Of a stretch of DNA of 64,000 nt, positions 36,601-44,763 are shown piece after piece. Source of the stretch: Balanoglossus misakiensis (taxonomy: Eukaryota; Hemichordata); assembly GCA_040954595.2 (NCBI GenBank), contig CM082577.2, positions 15,190,001-15,254,000 of the forward strand, read 5' to 3'. Both the position numbers and the translations under genes were made by a program. Every line of letters begins with the position of its first letter. Position 1 is the stretch's first letter. The notes beneath the pieces are model-generated. The model had not been told where the DNA came from. It was given only the letters and a program-made list of their open reading frames with translations, and did not search any database.

Positions 36601-37620
36601 CTGTTTTTGAACAAGTTAATAATTAACCCGAGCACGGGTCATTATTTTCCCATTGATCAGTTTGCTAGTGGGGGTCTGACAAAGGTTGTTGACCTTATAA
36701 ATTTAAATGATCGCAAGTGGAAAACTATTCATGAACTTGAATGTGTGCTTTCTATTCGTTCCCAACGTATTATTGCTTCTAAACTGCATTTATTTACAGA
36801 AGCAATTTTAAAGAGTTTTGGTACCATAATTAGCAACTTTTTTGATATTTGTACTTGTAGTCCCATTATTCAGGAGGCACTGAACAATCCATTGTATCAC
36901 TATACCCTCAGCACTTCACTTGCTGAAAAAGGCGATGATATTCAGACTTGTCTTTACAAACTTGAAAAAGGAGCTATTTATACCTTTCTTATTGATAATC
37001 TTTATGAGACTAGCGAGGGTTCTTCAAAATTCCCGACTGAATTGTTGTGTAATCCAGCTACTGTGAAGCCCAACTATGGCATAATCTATGATAGACCTAT
37101 ATACAAAAAAGAGGGTGACTTACAGTGGCGTTTCCTCCACGGTGCTATTTCTACAGGTGTCTATTTGCATTCGGCTGGTTATATAGACAGCGCGAATTGC
37201 CCGTTTTGTAGTAATCATATTGACACCATTAGGCATATGTTCGTTGATTGCCAGCGGTTGCATAACTTTCTTATTTTTATTCGTGGCATTGTTGAGAAAA
37301 TCTGTGGCCTAGACACCATTCCTCAGAATTGGTACATTATTGGCCCTCCATACAGTAAGGGCAAAAAATCAGCTATGCGCCTTGCAAACTTTATTTTCAT
37401 AACTACCAAGTTAGTTATTCACATTTCCCACTATAACAAGATTAAAAATAAGTCCAGTTGCGATATATTTGATTTGTTTAGGAAGCGTGTGAAGTCGCGC
37501 TTAATGGTTGAGTATCAGTACTGCAATTTCACTAGTAATTTGACCTACTTTGAAACGTTTTGGGCAATGAACTCAGCCTTGTGTACTGTAAGAGATAATG
37601 AACTTATTTTCTGTATATAG
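33694..37620 (+). CDS. Tx1-type LINE ORF2: endonuclease-reverse transcriptase
   Basis: An open frame of 1308 residues. The EEP endonuclease occupies about residues 10-245, with FNVRG, QETHS (~52), GGDFNC (~155) and FKSDHDVV (~240). The RT lies at about 470-760, with NNNASPGIDGLPAEFYKKFW, FDRVHHSYL, FNRGIRQGCSLSGQLY and the catalytic AYADDISF (~705). A C-terminal zinc-binding zf-RVT-like segment (CPFCSNHIDTIRHMFVDC) is near 1169. All catalytic motifs are present. It would nick target DNA, here presumably TTC-rich sequence, and prime reverse transcription. No stops or frameshifts were seen, so the copy is a candidate source element. Confidence 0.95.
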   Translation: MDFIRYYFYLLIMVCLTLSTFNVRGCKDAMKRYQTFEFLKKFQRSDVFFLQETHSVPFDEDLWRLIWRGHGEFSHLSSNSSGVAILFSPGLKVDIVSSRSVIPGRLLHVKATIKDFTYNFINMYASVDHSERLNNFRELKKLLNDLQNDDIVIVGGDFNCTINPGKDRLNGKEPDHFSSDLLSNIIHRFKLCDAWRHFHGQDTLNFTWKRQSSAARLDRFYIPKHLCSKIQSVSIVPGFKSDHDVVNLGISQSNFKPRSAVWCLNTELLSDEVYCELIADFWANWKLRKTLYSSIQVWWDIGKQQIKFLTQQYCTERKWKKMNLKRDLECELRNIESIHGRGCEALATFVEKRNLLDKIIHSQVQGAVVRSRFKQLNESDSSTSFFYDLERHKGVKKFMTHLRMMNGELTENPSQIRQLARDFFSDLYSPDAVSIEAQDVLLKDLPTLNEENVRALDLPLSFEEFTQSLTLLNNNASPGIDGLPAEFYKKFWSTLGKDCFEVFTAAVQDGTLPLSCRRAILTLIPKTGDSSLLKNWRPVSVLCSDYKILTKALSIRLRTVLSDIIDIDQSYCVPGRRISDNITLIRDVVQYANDQNRTLGILSLDQEKAFDRVHHSYLIKTLQAFGFGPNFISYIRLLYSSTESLLKLNNGLTAPISFNRGIRQGCSLSGQLYSICIEPFLHKVRTQSNMRGFELPNSNRKRCHLSAYADDISFLMSHDDDFMNLQHWINMYERASNARINYFKSKGLWCGRWKGRGDSPLNIKWSSSGLKLLGVFIGNEAAYAVKNWEDMSRMIDAKLNEWKRFATALSYQGRVLVINQLAATKILHRLAVISLPKDLIDALQQKFLNFLWQGRHWVARETVYLPVKKGGQGLIHLQSRLNAFRLQHLQRYLYGNEKHPCYFFFDYYLGNIEDLHYDKQLFCVGLKDLRVNTFMPNFYHDVWRVINSRSLVIRRDGKPFTIEGVLNEPLFLNKLIINPSTGHYFPIDQFASGGLTKVVDLINLNDRKWKTIHELECVLSIRSQRIIASKLHLFTEAILKSFGTIISNFFDICTCSPIIQEALNNPLYHYTLSTSLAEKGDDIQTCLYKLEKGAIYTFLIDNLYETSEGSSKFPTELLCNPATVKPNYGIIYDRPIYKKEGDLQWRFLHGAISTGVYLHSAGYIDSANCPFCSNHIDTIRHMFVDCQRLHNFLIFIRGIVEKICGLDTIPQNWYIIGPPYSKGKKSAMRLANFIFITTKLVIHISHYNKIKNKSSCDIFDLFRKRVKSRLMVEYQYCNFTSNLTYFETFWAMNSALCTVRDNELIFCI

Positions 37621-37840
37621 AATTTGTATAATCAGACTTGTATATCAGACTGTTAGGTTTTTTATAGAAAAAGGGCTTTTAACCTAACATATGGCAAGCA
37701 CTAGACAATGAACATTTTTTCACTGTGTATATGTATAGATTTTATTTCTGTTGATTTACTTTCACCTGTAACTGTACATATATTTTTATAGCTTTATAAT
37801 TTGGTAAAGTTATATTAAATGGTGCTTGAAAATCAAAAAT

Positions 37841-37856
37841 CTTCTTCTTCTTCTTC
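37841..37856. repeat. (TTC)5 between the two LINE copies
   Basis: The short triplet run separates the 3' end of copy 1 (CTTGAAAATCAAAAAT) from the 5' end of copy 2 (CATATTGGTTGAC). Confidence 0.95.
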
Positions 37857-38063
37857 CATATTGGTTGACTGTAAGAAGGAGAGCTCCTGAATTGTGGTAT
37901 TTTTTTCTCCACTGTTGACGGTGTTCCAGGAAAGTTTGACATTTTCTGGACTGTGATTGTCTACTGTTTCTCCGTGTGTGCTTTTTGGGACCTTTTCTAC
38001 GAGGATTGCTGTGATTGCGGCAGATAACTGATTTGGTGCTTGTCACCTATCAGACCTGCCAAT

Positions 38064-39281
38064 ATGGCGGCCGGACGGGCTTACGCTCAGTACGGCAACG
38101 ACGTTACCCTGACAAGGCTGTGTATGAAAAACGCGTTGAAGATTGAGAGTCTGGAGGGGATAAGTGTGAACGCATATGTGGAGAAGATTGCGGAATTGGT
38201 TGAGGTTAGTGAAATTCTGGCTGCCTCCAGAATGAATAGATCTGTGGTCGTGTTTTTGAAAAATATGCAATCGGTTGAAATGGTTTGCGCCTCAGGACTA
38301 ACGATTGGCGAAGATTTTATACAGCCCCAACCGATGGTGAAACCAGCGACCAAGGTAATCCTTTCGAATGTGCCACCATTCATACCCAACGATTTGCTTG
38401 CTGAACGTTTGGAGTTATATGGAAAGGTTATTACGCAGAGTTTCCGGTATATTCCGCTGGGTTGCAAAAAGGCCGAACTCAGACATGTCAAGTCATTCCG
38501 ACGACAGGTGTTTGTGGTGCTTAAACAACAAACCGATATTGATGGCGTTTTGAATATTCTTTGTGACGGACATTTTTATCCTGTGTTAGTGTCAAGGGAG
38601 AACGCTAAGTGCTTGAACAAGCGTGACAGATCGCCGAGCCCTGCTGACGACTTGACAGAGTCGCATTCAGAGAAGAAACGGTGTGAAATGGAAGAAAATC
38701 AAGAACAGTCTCCATTAACTCGTGAAGACGATGAACAGTCTAATGTGAGTGACATTATTGGTGTTTCTGATGAAGAGAGGGTACGACCCCCTCCTTCAAC
38801 TCATGATGTTCAGAATGTTTCCTCTGTTGACAGTGTTCCCTCCTCCGAAATACATTCCATTCCTGAGGAGTCCCCATGTTGTTCTAACGCAGCAGCTATT
38901 GTATTACATGAAACAGGCAGCAGCCAAGAAAGCCTGGTTTGCTCTCAGCCATCTTCTTTTCCCCCTCCTTCAGGTATTCCAGTTCATAATGCTTTTGGTG
39001 TTGTTTCACGCAGTTCTTCGTTATCTGATTTGTCAACCATGAGTGAATTGTCTGATAAATCGTCTGTTTGTTTGTCACAGAAATCCTTACTTGATTTCAT
39101 AGAAGATATTAAGTATTCTAAAAAACCTATTGAGCAATCACAAGAACATTGTTCAGATTTAATGCTGTTAATGAAGTCTCTTTCTCACGTACTGAAAGCT
39201 GGTGTTCTTTCTAGTAAACAGAAAACCCGTGTAGGAAAACTAGTTAAAAAGATAAGAATGTACGTTAAACATAACCATTAG
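38064..39281 (+). CDS. Tx1-type LINE ORF1, copy 2, lacking zinc knuckle
   Basis: The frame is still open (405 residues from the ATG), but two deletions relative to copy 1 remove about 309 bases after AACGCTAAGTGCTT and 39 bases near 39000. Both are multiples of three. The first removes the whole CCHC knuckle and part of the acidic region, so RNA binding by the knuckle is lost. The start and C-terminal basic tail match copy 1. As ORF2 is broken, this protein would not serve its own copy. Confidence 0.9.
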   Translation: MAAGRAYAQYGNDVTLTRLCMKNALKIESLEGISVNAYVEKIAELVEVSEILAASRMNRSVVVFLKNMQSVEMVCASGLTIGEDFIQPQPMVKPATKVILSNVPPFIPNDLLAERLELYGKVITQSFRYIPLGCKKAELRHVKSFRRQVFVVLKQQTDIDGVLNILCDGHFYPVLVSRENAKCLNKRDRSPSPADDLTESHSEKKRCEMEENQEQSPLTREDDEQSNVSDIIGVSDEERVRPPPSTHDVQNVSSVDSVPSSEIHSIPEESPCCSNAAAIVLHETGSSQESLVCSQPSSFPPPSGIPVHNAFGVVSRSSSLSDLSTMSELSDKSSVCLSQKSLLDFIEDIKYSKKPIEQSQEHCSDLMLLMKSLSHVLKAGVLSSKQKTRVGKLVKKIRMYVKHNH

Positions 39282-39283
39282 TC

Positions 39284-42200
39284 ATGGATTTCATTAGATA
39301 TTACTTTTATTTATTGATTATGGTCTGTCTTACACTTTCAACTTTTAATGTACGAGGGTGTAAAGATGCGATGAAACGCTATCAAACTTTTGAGTTTTTG
39401 AAAACATTTCAACGTTCGGATGTATTTTTTCTTCAAGAGAGTCATTCTCTACCTTTTGATGAAGACCTCTGGAGACTGATTTGGAGGGGTCATGGTGAAT
39501 TTTCTCACCTCTCTTCAAATAGCAGTGGTGTTGCAATTTCATTTCACCTGGTTTAAAAGTTGATATTGTGAGTTCTCGCTCGGTAATTCCGGGTAGACTT
39601 CTTCATGTCAAAGCGACAATCAAGGATTTTACTTACAACTTTATTAAAGGCACGTAAGCTGTAACTTTTGGGATAATTTTCATAATTTTTGTTTCACACT
39701 GCACTACCATTAGTCCATGCAGATGAAGGCAGTGAACTATTCACAAGGATTATAAACCCTAAACATGAGTGCATATGCAAGTTTTAACCAGATAAATAAT
39801 AAAGCTTTGCCGCAAGCGATTATTGCCGCCACCGTGGGAAAATGAAAGAAACAATAAAAATGTCGCATTTCCGGCTGTGAAACTTCATAAACAAAACATG
39901 ATCTCATCCACTTGAGCTCATGGAAGTAAATGTACACCACTGAGACATCAGATTTTCATTTTTCATTGCAATATTGCACTTTTTTAAAAATTTCAGGAAT
40001 GTTCGTTTTTCTTTAATTTTTGACCATTTTGTCATAAATAAGTGTTGAGCTTGATATATTATCATGAAATAGCATTTAATAGATATAATTAAAAGCATAT
40101 ATGACATTATTTAAAACTTTAATTTTTTATCCAGTTGCAGCTTACGTGCCTTTAATATGTATGCTTCTGTGGATCATAGTGAACGGCTTAATAATTTTCG
40201 TTAGCTGAAAAAGCTCTTGAATGACTTGCAAAATGATGACATTGTTATTGTAGGGGGTGATTTTAATTGTACCATTAATCCGGGTAAAGATAGATTGAAT
40301 GGTAAAGAACCTGATCATAACTCTTCTGAGTTACTTTCTAAGATCATTCATCGTTTTAAATTGTGTGATGCCTGGAGACATTTTTACGGTCAAGACACTT
40401 TGAACTTTACCTGGAAAAGACAGAGTAGTGCGGCAAGACTTGATCGCTTTTACATACCTAAACATCTGTGCAGTAAAATTCAGTATGTTTCTATTGTTCC
40501 TGGGTTCAAGTCTGACCATGATGTTGTCAATATGGGCATTTCACAATCTAATTTTTCAACCACGCAGTGCGGTTTGGTGTTTAAACACTGAATTGTTATC
40601 AGATGAAGTTTATTGCGAGCTCATTGCTGATTTTTGGGCGAATTGGAAATTGCGTAAAACACTTTATAGTACTATTCAAGTGTGGTGGGACATAGGGAAA
40701 CAAAAGATTAAATTTCTGACCCAGCAGTATTGTACTGAAAGAAAATGGAGGAAACTGAATCTGAAACGCGACCTGGAGTGTGAATTACGTAACATTGAAA
40801 GTATTCACGGGAGAGGCTGTGAAGCGTTGGCCACTTTTGTTGAAAAGAGAAATCTATTAGACAAGATTATTCATTCGCAGGTGCAAGGCGCTGTTGTTAG
40901 GTCAAGGTTCAAACAGCTGAATGAAAGTGACAGTTCTACGTCATTCTTTTATGATCTGGAACGCCACAAAGGTGTGAAAAAATTCATGACTCATTTGCGT
41001 ATGATGAATGGTGAGCTCACAGAAAACCCGTCTCAAATTCGTCAATTAGCGAGAGATTTCTTCTCTGATCTTTACTCTCCAGATGCTGTTTCGATTGAAG
41101 CTCAAGATGTTCTTTTAAAAGATTTGCCGACTCTTAATGAGGAAAATGTGCGTGCTCTTGATTTGCCTCTTTCTTTTGAGGAAATTACGCAATCGCTGAA
41201 GCTTCGGCAGAGTTTTATAAAAAAAAAGTTGGTCCACTCTTGGCAAAGATTGTTTTGAAGTTTTCACTGCTGCGGTTCAGGATGGTACTCTTCCTTTATC
41301 TTGTAGAAGAGCTATTCTACCTTTAATCCCTAAAACGGGTGACAGTAGCTTTTTGAAAAACTGGCGTCCTGTCTCTGTCCTGTGTTCGGACTACAAAATT
41401 TTAACGAAAGCTTAGTCAATTCGTCTTCGGACTGTTTTATCAGATATTATTGATATTGATCAAAGTTACTGTGTCCCTGGAAGGCGTATTTCTGATAATA
41501 TCACTCTTATTCGTGATGTTGTTCAGTATGCTAATGATCAGAATAGGACGCTTGGTATTTTGTCGTTGGATCAGGAAAAGGCTTTCGACCGGGTCCATCA
41601 CAGTTACTTGATTAAGACTTTGCAGGCTTTTGGTTTTGGTCCAAATTTTATTAGCTATATTAGACTCCTTTACTCTAGCACTGAAAGTCTTTTGAAGCTG
41701 AATAATGGGCTTACTGCACCAATCTCTTTTAATCGCGGTATCCGTCAGGGCAGCTCTTTGTCGGGCCAGTTGTACTCAATCTGCATAGAGCCTTTTCTAC
41801 ATAAAGTTCGTACTCAGAGTAACATGCGTGGTTTTGAACTTCCAAACTCCAATAGGAAGCGTTGTCATATATCGGCGTATGCAGACGATATTAGCTTTCT
41901 GATGAGTCATGATGACGACTTTATGAATTTACAGCATTGGATTAACATTTATGAAAGAGCTTCTAATGCGAGGATTAATTATTTTAAATCTAAGGGCTTG
42001 TGGTGTGGTAGATGGAAAGGGCGGGATGACTCTCCTTTAAATATCAAATGGTCTTCCAGTGGGTTAAAATTGTTAGGTGTTTTTATCGGGAACGAGGCTG
42101 CCTATGCTGTTAAGAATTGGGAGGACATGAGTCGCATGATTGATGCTAAACTTAATGAGTGGAAGCGGTTTGCAACTGCGTTATCGTATCAAGGCCGTGT

Positions 42201-42710
42201 TTTGGTCATTAATCAGTTGGCCGCTACAAAGATTCTTCATCGTTTAGCAGTTATTTCACTTCCTAAAGATCTTATTGATGCTCTTCAGCAGAAATTTCTC
42301 AACTTTTTGTGGCAAGGTCGTCATTGGGTTGCAAGGGAAACTGTGTATCTACCCGTTAAAAAGGGGTGGGCAGGGTCTTATTCATCTCCAGTCTCGCTTA
42401 AATGCTTTTAGGTTACAGCACCTTCAACGATATTTATATGGGGATGAGAAACATCCTTGTTATTTTTTCTTTGACTATTATCTTGGCAATATCGAAGATC
42501 TACATTATGACAAGCAACTTTTTTGTGTCGGTTTAAAAGATTTGAGAGTTAATACTTTTATGCCAAACTTCTATCATGATGTGTGGAGGGTGATTAATTC
42601 GAGATCCTTGGTTATTAGACGTGATGGAAAACCCTATACCATTGAAGGTGTTTTAAATGAGCCACTGTTTTTGAACAAGTTAATAATTAACCCGAGCACG
42701 GGTCATTATT
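39284..42710 (+). pseudogene. Tx1-type LINE ORF2, copy 2, broken
   Basis: Compared with copy 1, the endonuclease frame shifts near 39535 and is split by a TTAA element at 39648-40151. A stop appears near 40203 (CGTTAGCTG for CGTGAGCTG) and a frameshift near 40555. A ~65-base deletion at 41208 removes the NNASPGIDG region. Another stop follows at 41413, and a frameshift at 42364. The AYADDISF box survives (about 41875-41900) and the C-terminus is missing. GIRQGC has become GIRQGS. Confidence 0.95.
39648..40151. mobile_element. 504-bp TTAA-flanked MITE inside LINE copy 2
   Basis: Comparison with copy 1 shows a clean insertion. One TTAA in copy 1 becomes two (39644-39647 and 40152-40155), with 504 bases between. 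The ends are inverted repeats, AGGCACGTAAGCTGTAACT and the reverse complement of AGGCACGTAAGCTGCAACT. No coding capacity. The TTAA duplication indicates piggyBac- or Kolobok-type mobilisation after the LINE inserted. Confidence 0.95.
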
Positions 42711-42712
42711 TA

Positions 42713-42852
42713 GAGAATAATGAACGCCCCAAAGACCCATAATGGACGAAAGCACACATTGTGCGCTATAATATACGAGGCGAAGCCGAGTATATTATGG
42801 AGCACAATGTGTGCTTGAGTCCATTATGGGTCTTTGGGCGTTCATTATTCTC
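42713..42852. repeat. ~140-bp near-perfect palindrome at LINE/viral-like boundary
   Basis: GAGAATAATGAACGCCC and the following ~50 bases are repeated in inverse orientation up to GGGCGTTCATTATTCTC. The arms are about 65-68 bases with only a few mismatches, around a small loop at CGAGGCGAAGCCGAG. The left arm begins within three bases of where LINE copy 2 ends. It could be a fold-back element or a terminal hairpin left at an integration junction. Confidence 0.9.
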
Positions 42853-43232
42853 ATTATTTTATAGTTTTGTCAATGCCAGTGAATTTGCAGACTTCAAAAA
42901 GTATAGGTGCGAACACTTCAGACTCGGACACGGAGATCGAGAACGGAGCAATGGCGTACGCGTAAACAAAAGGTCACCTGATCGTGGTGTGTCAGTGTAC
43001 TGTACATTTCTAGTATCATATTCAAACATCAGGAAATAAATAATGAAGGTTTATTAACGCATGTGAAAATTCATTTAAGGGTTCTGCTGAAATATATCAT
43101 GTCGCGAGTTCGACAGGTATGTTCACGGTGTACCTACTTAAACGAGTAGGTTTAATTAAAAGTCACCACAACGCTCAACTACTTTCTACGTAAACGATCG
43201 GCGTTCATACTGTTCGAGAAGCTATCAGCAAA
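42853..43232. other. Upstream region of the A20-type gene
   Basis: No repeat match in the window. A short ATG-led segment at about 43099 ends at a GTATGT donor-like site (CGACAGGTATGT), but joining it to the next ORF does not keep frame with an obvious acceptor. I therefore record it only as sequence holding the promoter and 5' UTR. Confidence 0.4.
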
Positions 43233-43670
43233 ATGACAGAACGGGCCTCTGTTCGAAACGGACAAGTATTTTATGTGTGCACAACGCTAGACTGCGAAGC
43301 TGTCGGTTTCAAATCTCTCGATGGACTCTGTTGTAGGTGTTACGCACTGAAGGCCCCGAACCCAGATAATCCTTGTACAGACCGGACTTTGCAACAGCCA
43401 CCGGGTAATGCCACCCACTGTTCTTACCCTGCTTGTTCCAACGTCGCCGTATCGGAAAATATCCTATTATGCCGTGTATGTCTAACCATCTTAGACGAAA
43501 AGGGAAAGACACCCGGCAAAGAAAGACGCATGTCAACAATCAAAGAATCCACCACAGAAGACAATCCCTCTGTACCCAAAACTCTGTGCAGGTTTCCGGC
43601 TTGTACCCACTTCGGCAACGAAGATTGCGTGGGATATTGTAACGAATGTTATAAAGTGTTGACGAAATAA
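43233..43670 (+). CDS. Triple A20-type zinc-finger protein
   Basis: The intronless 145-residue ORF holds three cysteine clusters with identical C-x4-C-x11-C-x2-C spacing: C16/C21/C33/C36, C63/C68/C80/C83 and C119/C124/C136/C139. This is the spacing of A20-type zinc fingers, which bind ubiquitin and occur in regulators of NF-kB signalling and in AN1/A20 stress proteins. There is no OTU protease, AN1 finger or RING. AATAAA follows at about 43731. The next gene, on the opposite strand, ends only 146 bases away. In this compact cluster it may be a virus-acquired modulator of host ubiquitin signalling, which is an inference; a host intronless gene is the alternative. Confidence 0.72.
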   Translation: MTERASVRNGQVFYVCTTLDCEAVGFKSLDGLCCRCYALKAPNPDNPCTDRTLQQPPGNATHCSYPACSNVAVSENILLCRVCLTILDEKGKTPGKERRMSTIKESTTEDNPSVPKTLCRFPACTHFGNEDCVGYCNECYKVLTK

Positions 43671-43815
43671 TAGGATTTGACGCTTCCATAGTTTCGTTGT
43701 GGACACACTTGACAGCATTCAAAAACTGGCAATAAAATGACCAACATAACTAATATTTTTTTCGTCTATTGTCTTTTGTAGTAAGGTCGCAATGCTTTCC
43801 CAGCATGCACGTGTC

Positions 43816-44691
43816 TCATTTGATCCCCGTGCATGACTTGTTAAAGACATGTCTTCGACGACAGTATGTGGACTTCCCATATTTATGTGCTGTTATCTTC
43901 GGATTTAGTTTGTGAAGATGGTATTTAAGTTCGCAGTAAAATAATGCAATTTCTGATTCCATAATTTTTAGAACAGTCTTCAGTAGTGGCCAACATCTCG
44001 TTAAAACAACCACTAATATTATTCCTTTATACAAGAGAAATTCGAACACGTATTGGAGGCCAGCCACGGCGCAAATATCGGTCATGACAGTAGGGTTGCA
44101 ATCTCCACGAAGTGACACCCAAAAAAGTAACTGAAGTGGGTAGTACATGACATATCTCGAAAGTGTAATACTTTTGTACCACTGCAAATCTGCACACAAC
44201 CCACCGGCCCCGACACCTCTCTGTATCCAATAAATGACATCTTGCCACCAATTGCGGATGTTCGCGCAACCACCACGTGTGTTGAGAGCTGCCATGGCAT
44301 CGAATATGTCCATATGCCAAGCGATTTCCGAATGAATAGGTTTTCCAGAAAAACAATGTCCTTCAAAACACCTTTTGAATTTCTCAAAACCTACGGCTAA
44401 AGGATCTATGATTCCTCTCAAATCTTTCACAATAGCGCTCAAAACAACACCTAAACCACCAGTGATTTCCTTGAACAACTTCACGAGAAACAATCCTATG
44501 ATTGAAACGACAGCTGTTGCCAGCGCGATGTACAAATATGAATTCCAAGGTGCAAATCTGTAAAGAGTCCGACATACAGCTTTTGTGAGATGCCAAGCGG
44601 AAAGCTGGTGTTTCACAGTATCCTTATGTCTGTATATCTGAGCCTCGTACTGGTACACGACTTTATCGTCTGCCTTGTGCCCTAAAACCAT
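43816..44691 (-). CDS. Predicted multi-span membrane protein, unknown family
   Basis: I start it at the ATG in GCGCCATGG (44691, minus), an excellent initiation context; the frame is open slightly further upstream only with a non-ATG codon. The product is about 291 residues. Hydrophobic segments lie near residues 55-80 (YLYIALATAVVSIIGLFLV), 195-210 (YYPLQLLFWVSL) and 225-250 (FEFLLYKGIILVVVL), so two to three membrane spans are likely. The tail is basic. Several cysteines sit between the first and second segments. I do not recognise the family. It is divergent from the terminase-like gene, with 72 bases between starts. Confidence 0.6.
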   Translation of the reverse strand: MVLGHKADDKVVYQYEAQIYRHKDTVKHQLSAWHLTKAVCRTLYRFAPWNSYLYIALATAVVSIIGLFLVKLFKEITGGLGVVLSAIVKDLRGIIDPLAVGFEKFKRCFEGHCFSGKPIHSEIAWHMDIFDAMAALNTRGGCANIRNWWQDVIYWIQRGVGAGGLCADLQWYKSITLSRYVMYYPLQLLFWVSLRGDCNPTVMTDICAVAGLQYVFEFLLYKGIILVVVLTRCWPLLKTVLKIMESEIALFYCELKYHLHKLNPKITAHKYGKSTYCRRRHVFNKSCTGIK

Positions 44692-44763
44692 GGCGCCCAG
44701 TGGTATCTCAAGATATAATATATTTATCACGTTATTAATGTGTAAAAATATTCTCTACCGGTC
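44692..44763. promoter_or_regulatory. Compact divergent promoter region
   Basis: Only 72 bases separate the ATG of the membrane protein gene (minus) from that of the terminase-like gene (plus). The segment contains GATATAATATATTTATCAC, which gives TATA-like text on both strands. Such a tight head-to-head layout is usual in large DNA viruses. Confidence 0.4.

Larger units (their letters stand above)
31919..37840 (+). mobile_element. Full-length Tx1-type LINE, copy 1 (both ORFs open)
   Basis: A ~5.9 kb two-ORF non-LTR element inserted in (TTC)n: the triplet run on its left continues as five TTC units on its right. Both ORFs are uninterrupted, with a ~207-base 5' leader and a ~220-base 3' UTR. 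Sequence-specific Tx1-clade families that sit in TC or TTC microsatellites (Kibi, Koshi) have been described, and this element fits that behaviour; the family assignment is by inference. A second, decayed copy follows directly downstream. Confidence 0.9.
37857..42710 (+). mobile_element. Tx1-type LINE copy 2, decayed and 3'-truncated
   Basis: Almost identical to copy 1 from its first base, but damaged. It has two in-frame deletions in ORF1, a TTAA element inserted in the endonuclease, several ORF2 stops and frameshifts, and a loss of everything after GGTCATTATT at 42710. Beyond that point the sequence switches abruptly to the palindrome. Confidence 0.95.

Noticed and set aside
43099-43117. 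Short ATG-led exon ending at GTATGT upstream of the A20-type ORF
   Set aside because: No acceptor was found that keeps frame with the downstream ORF, which already has its own ATG.
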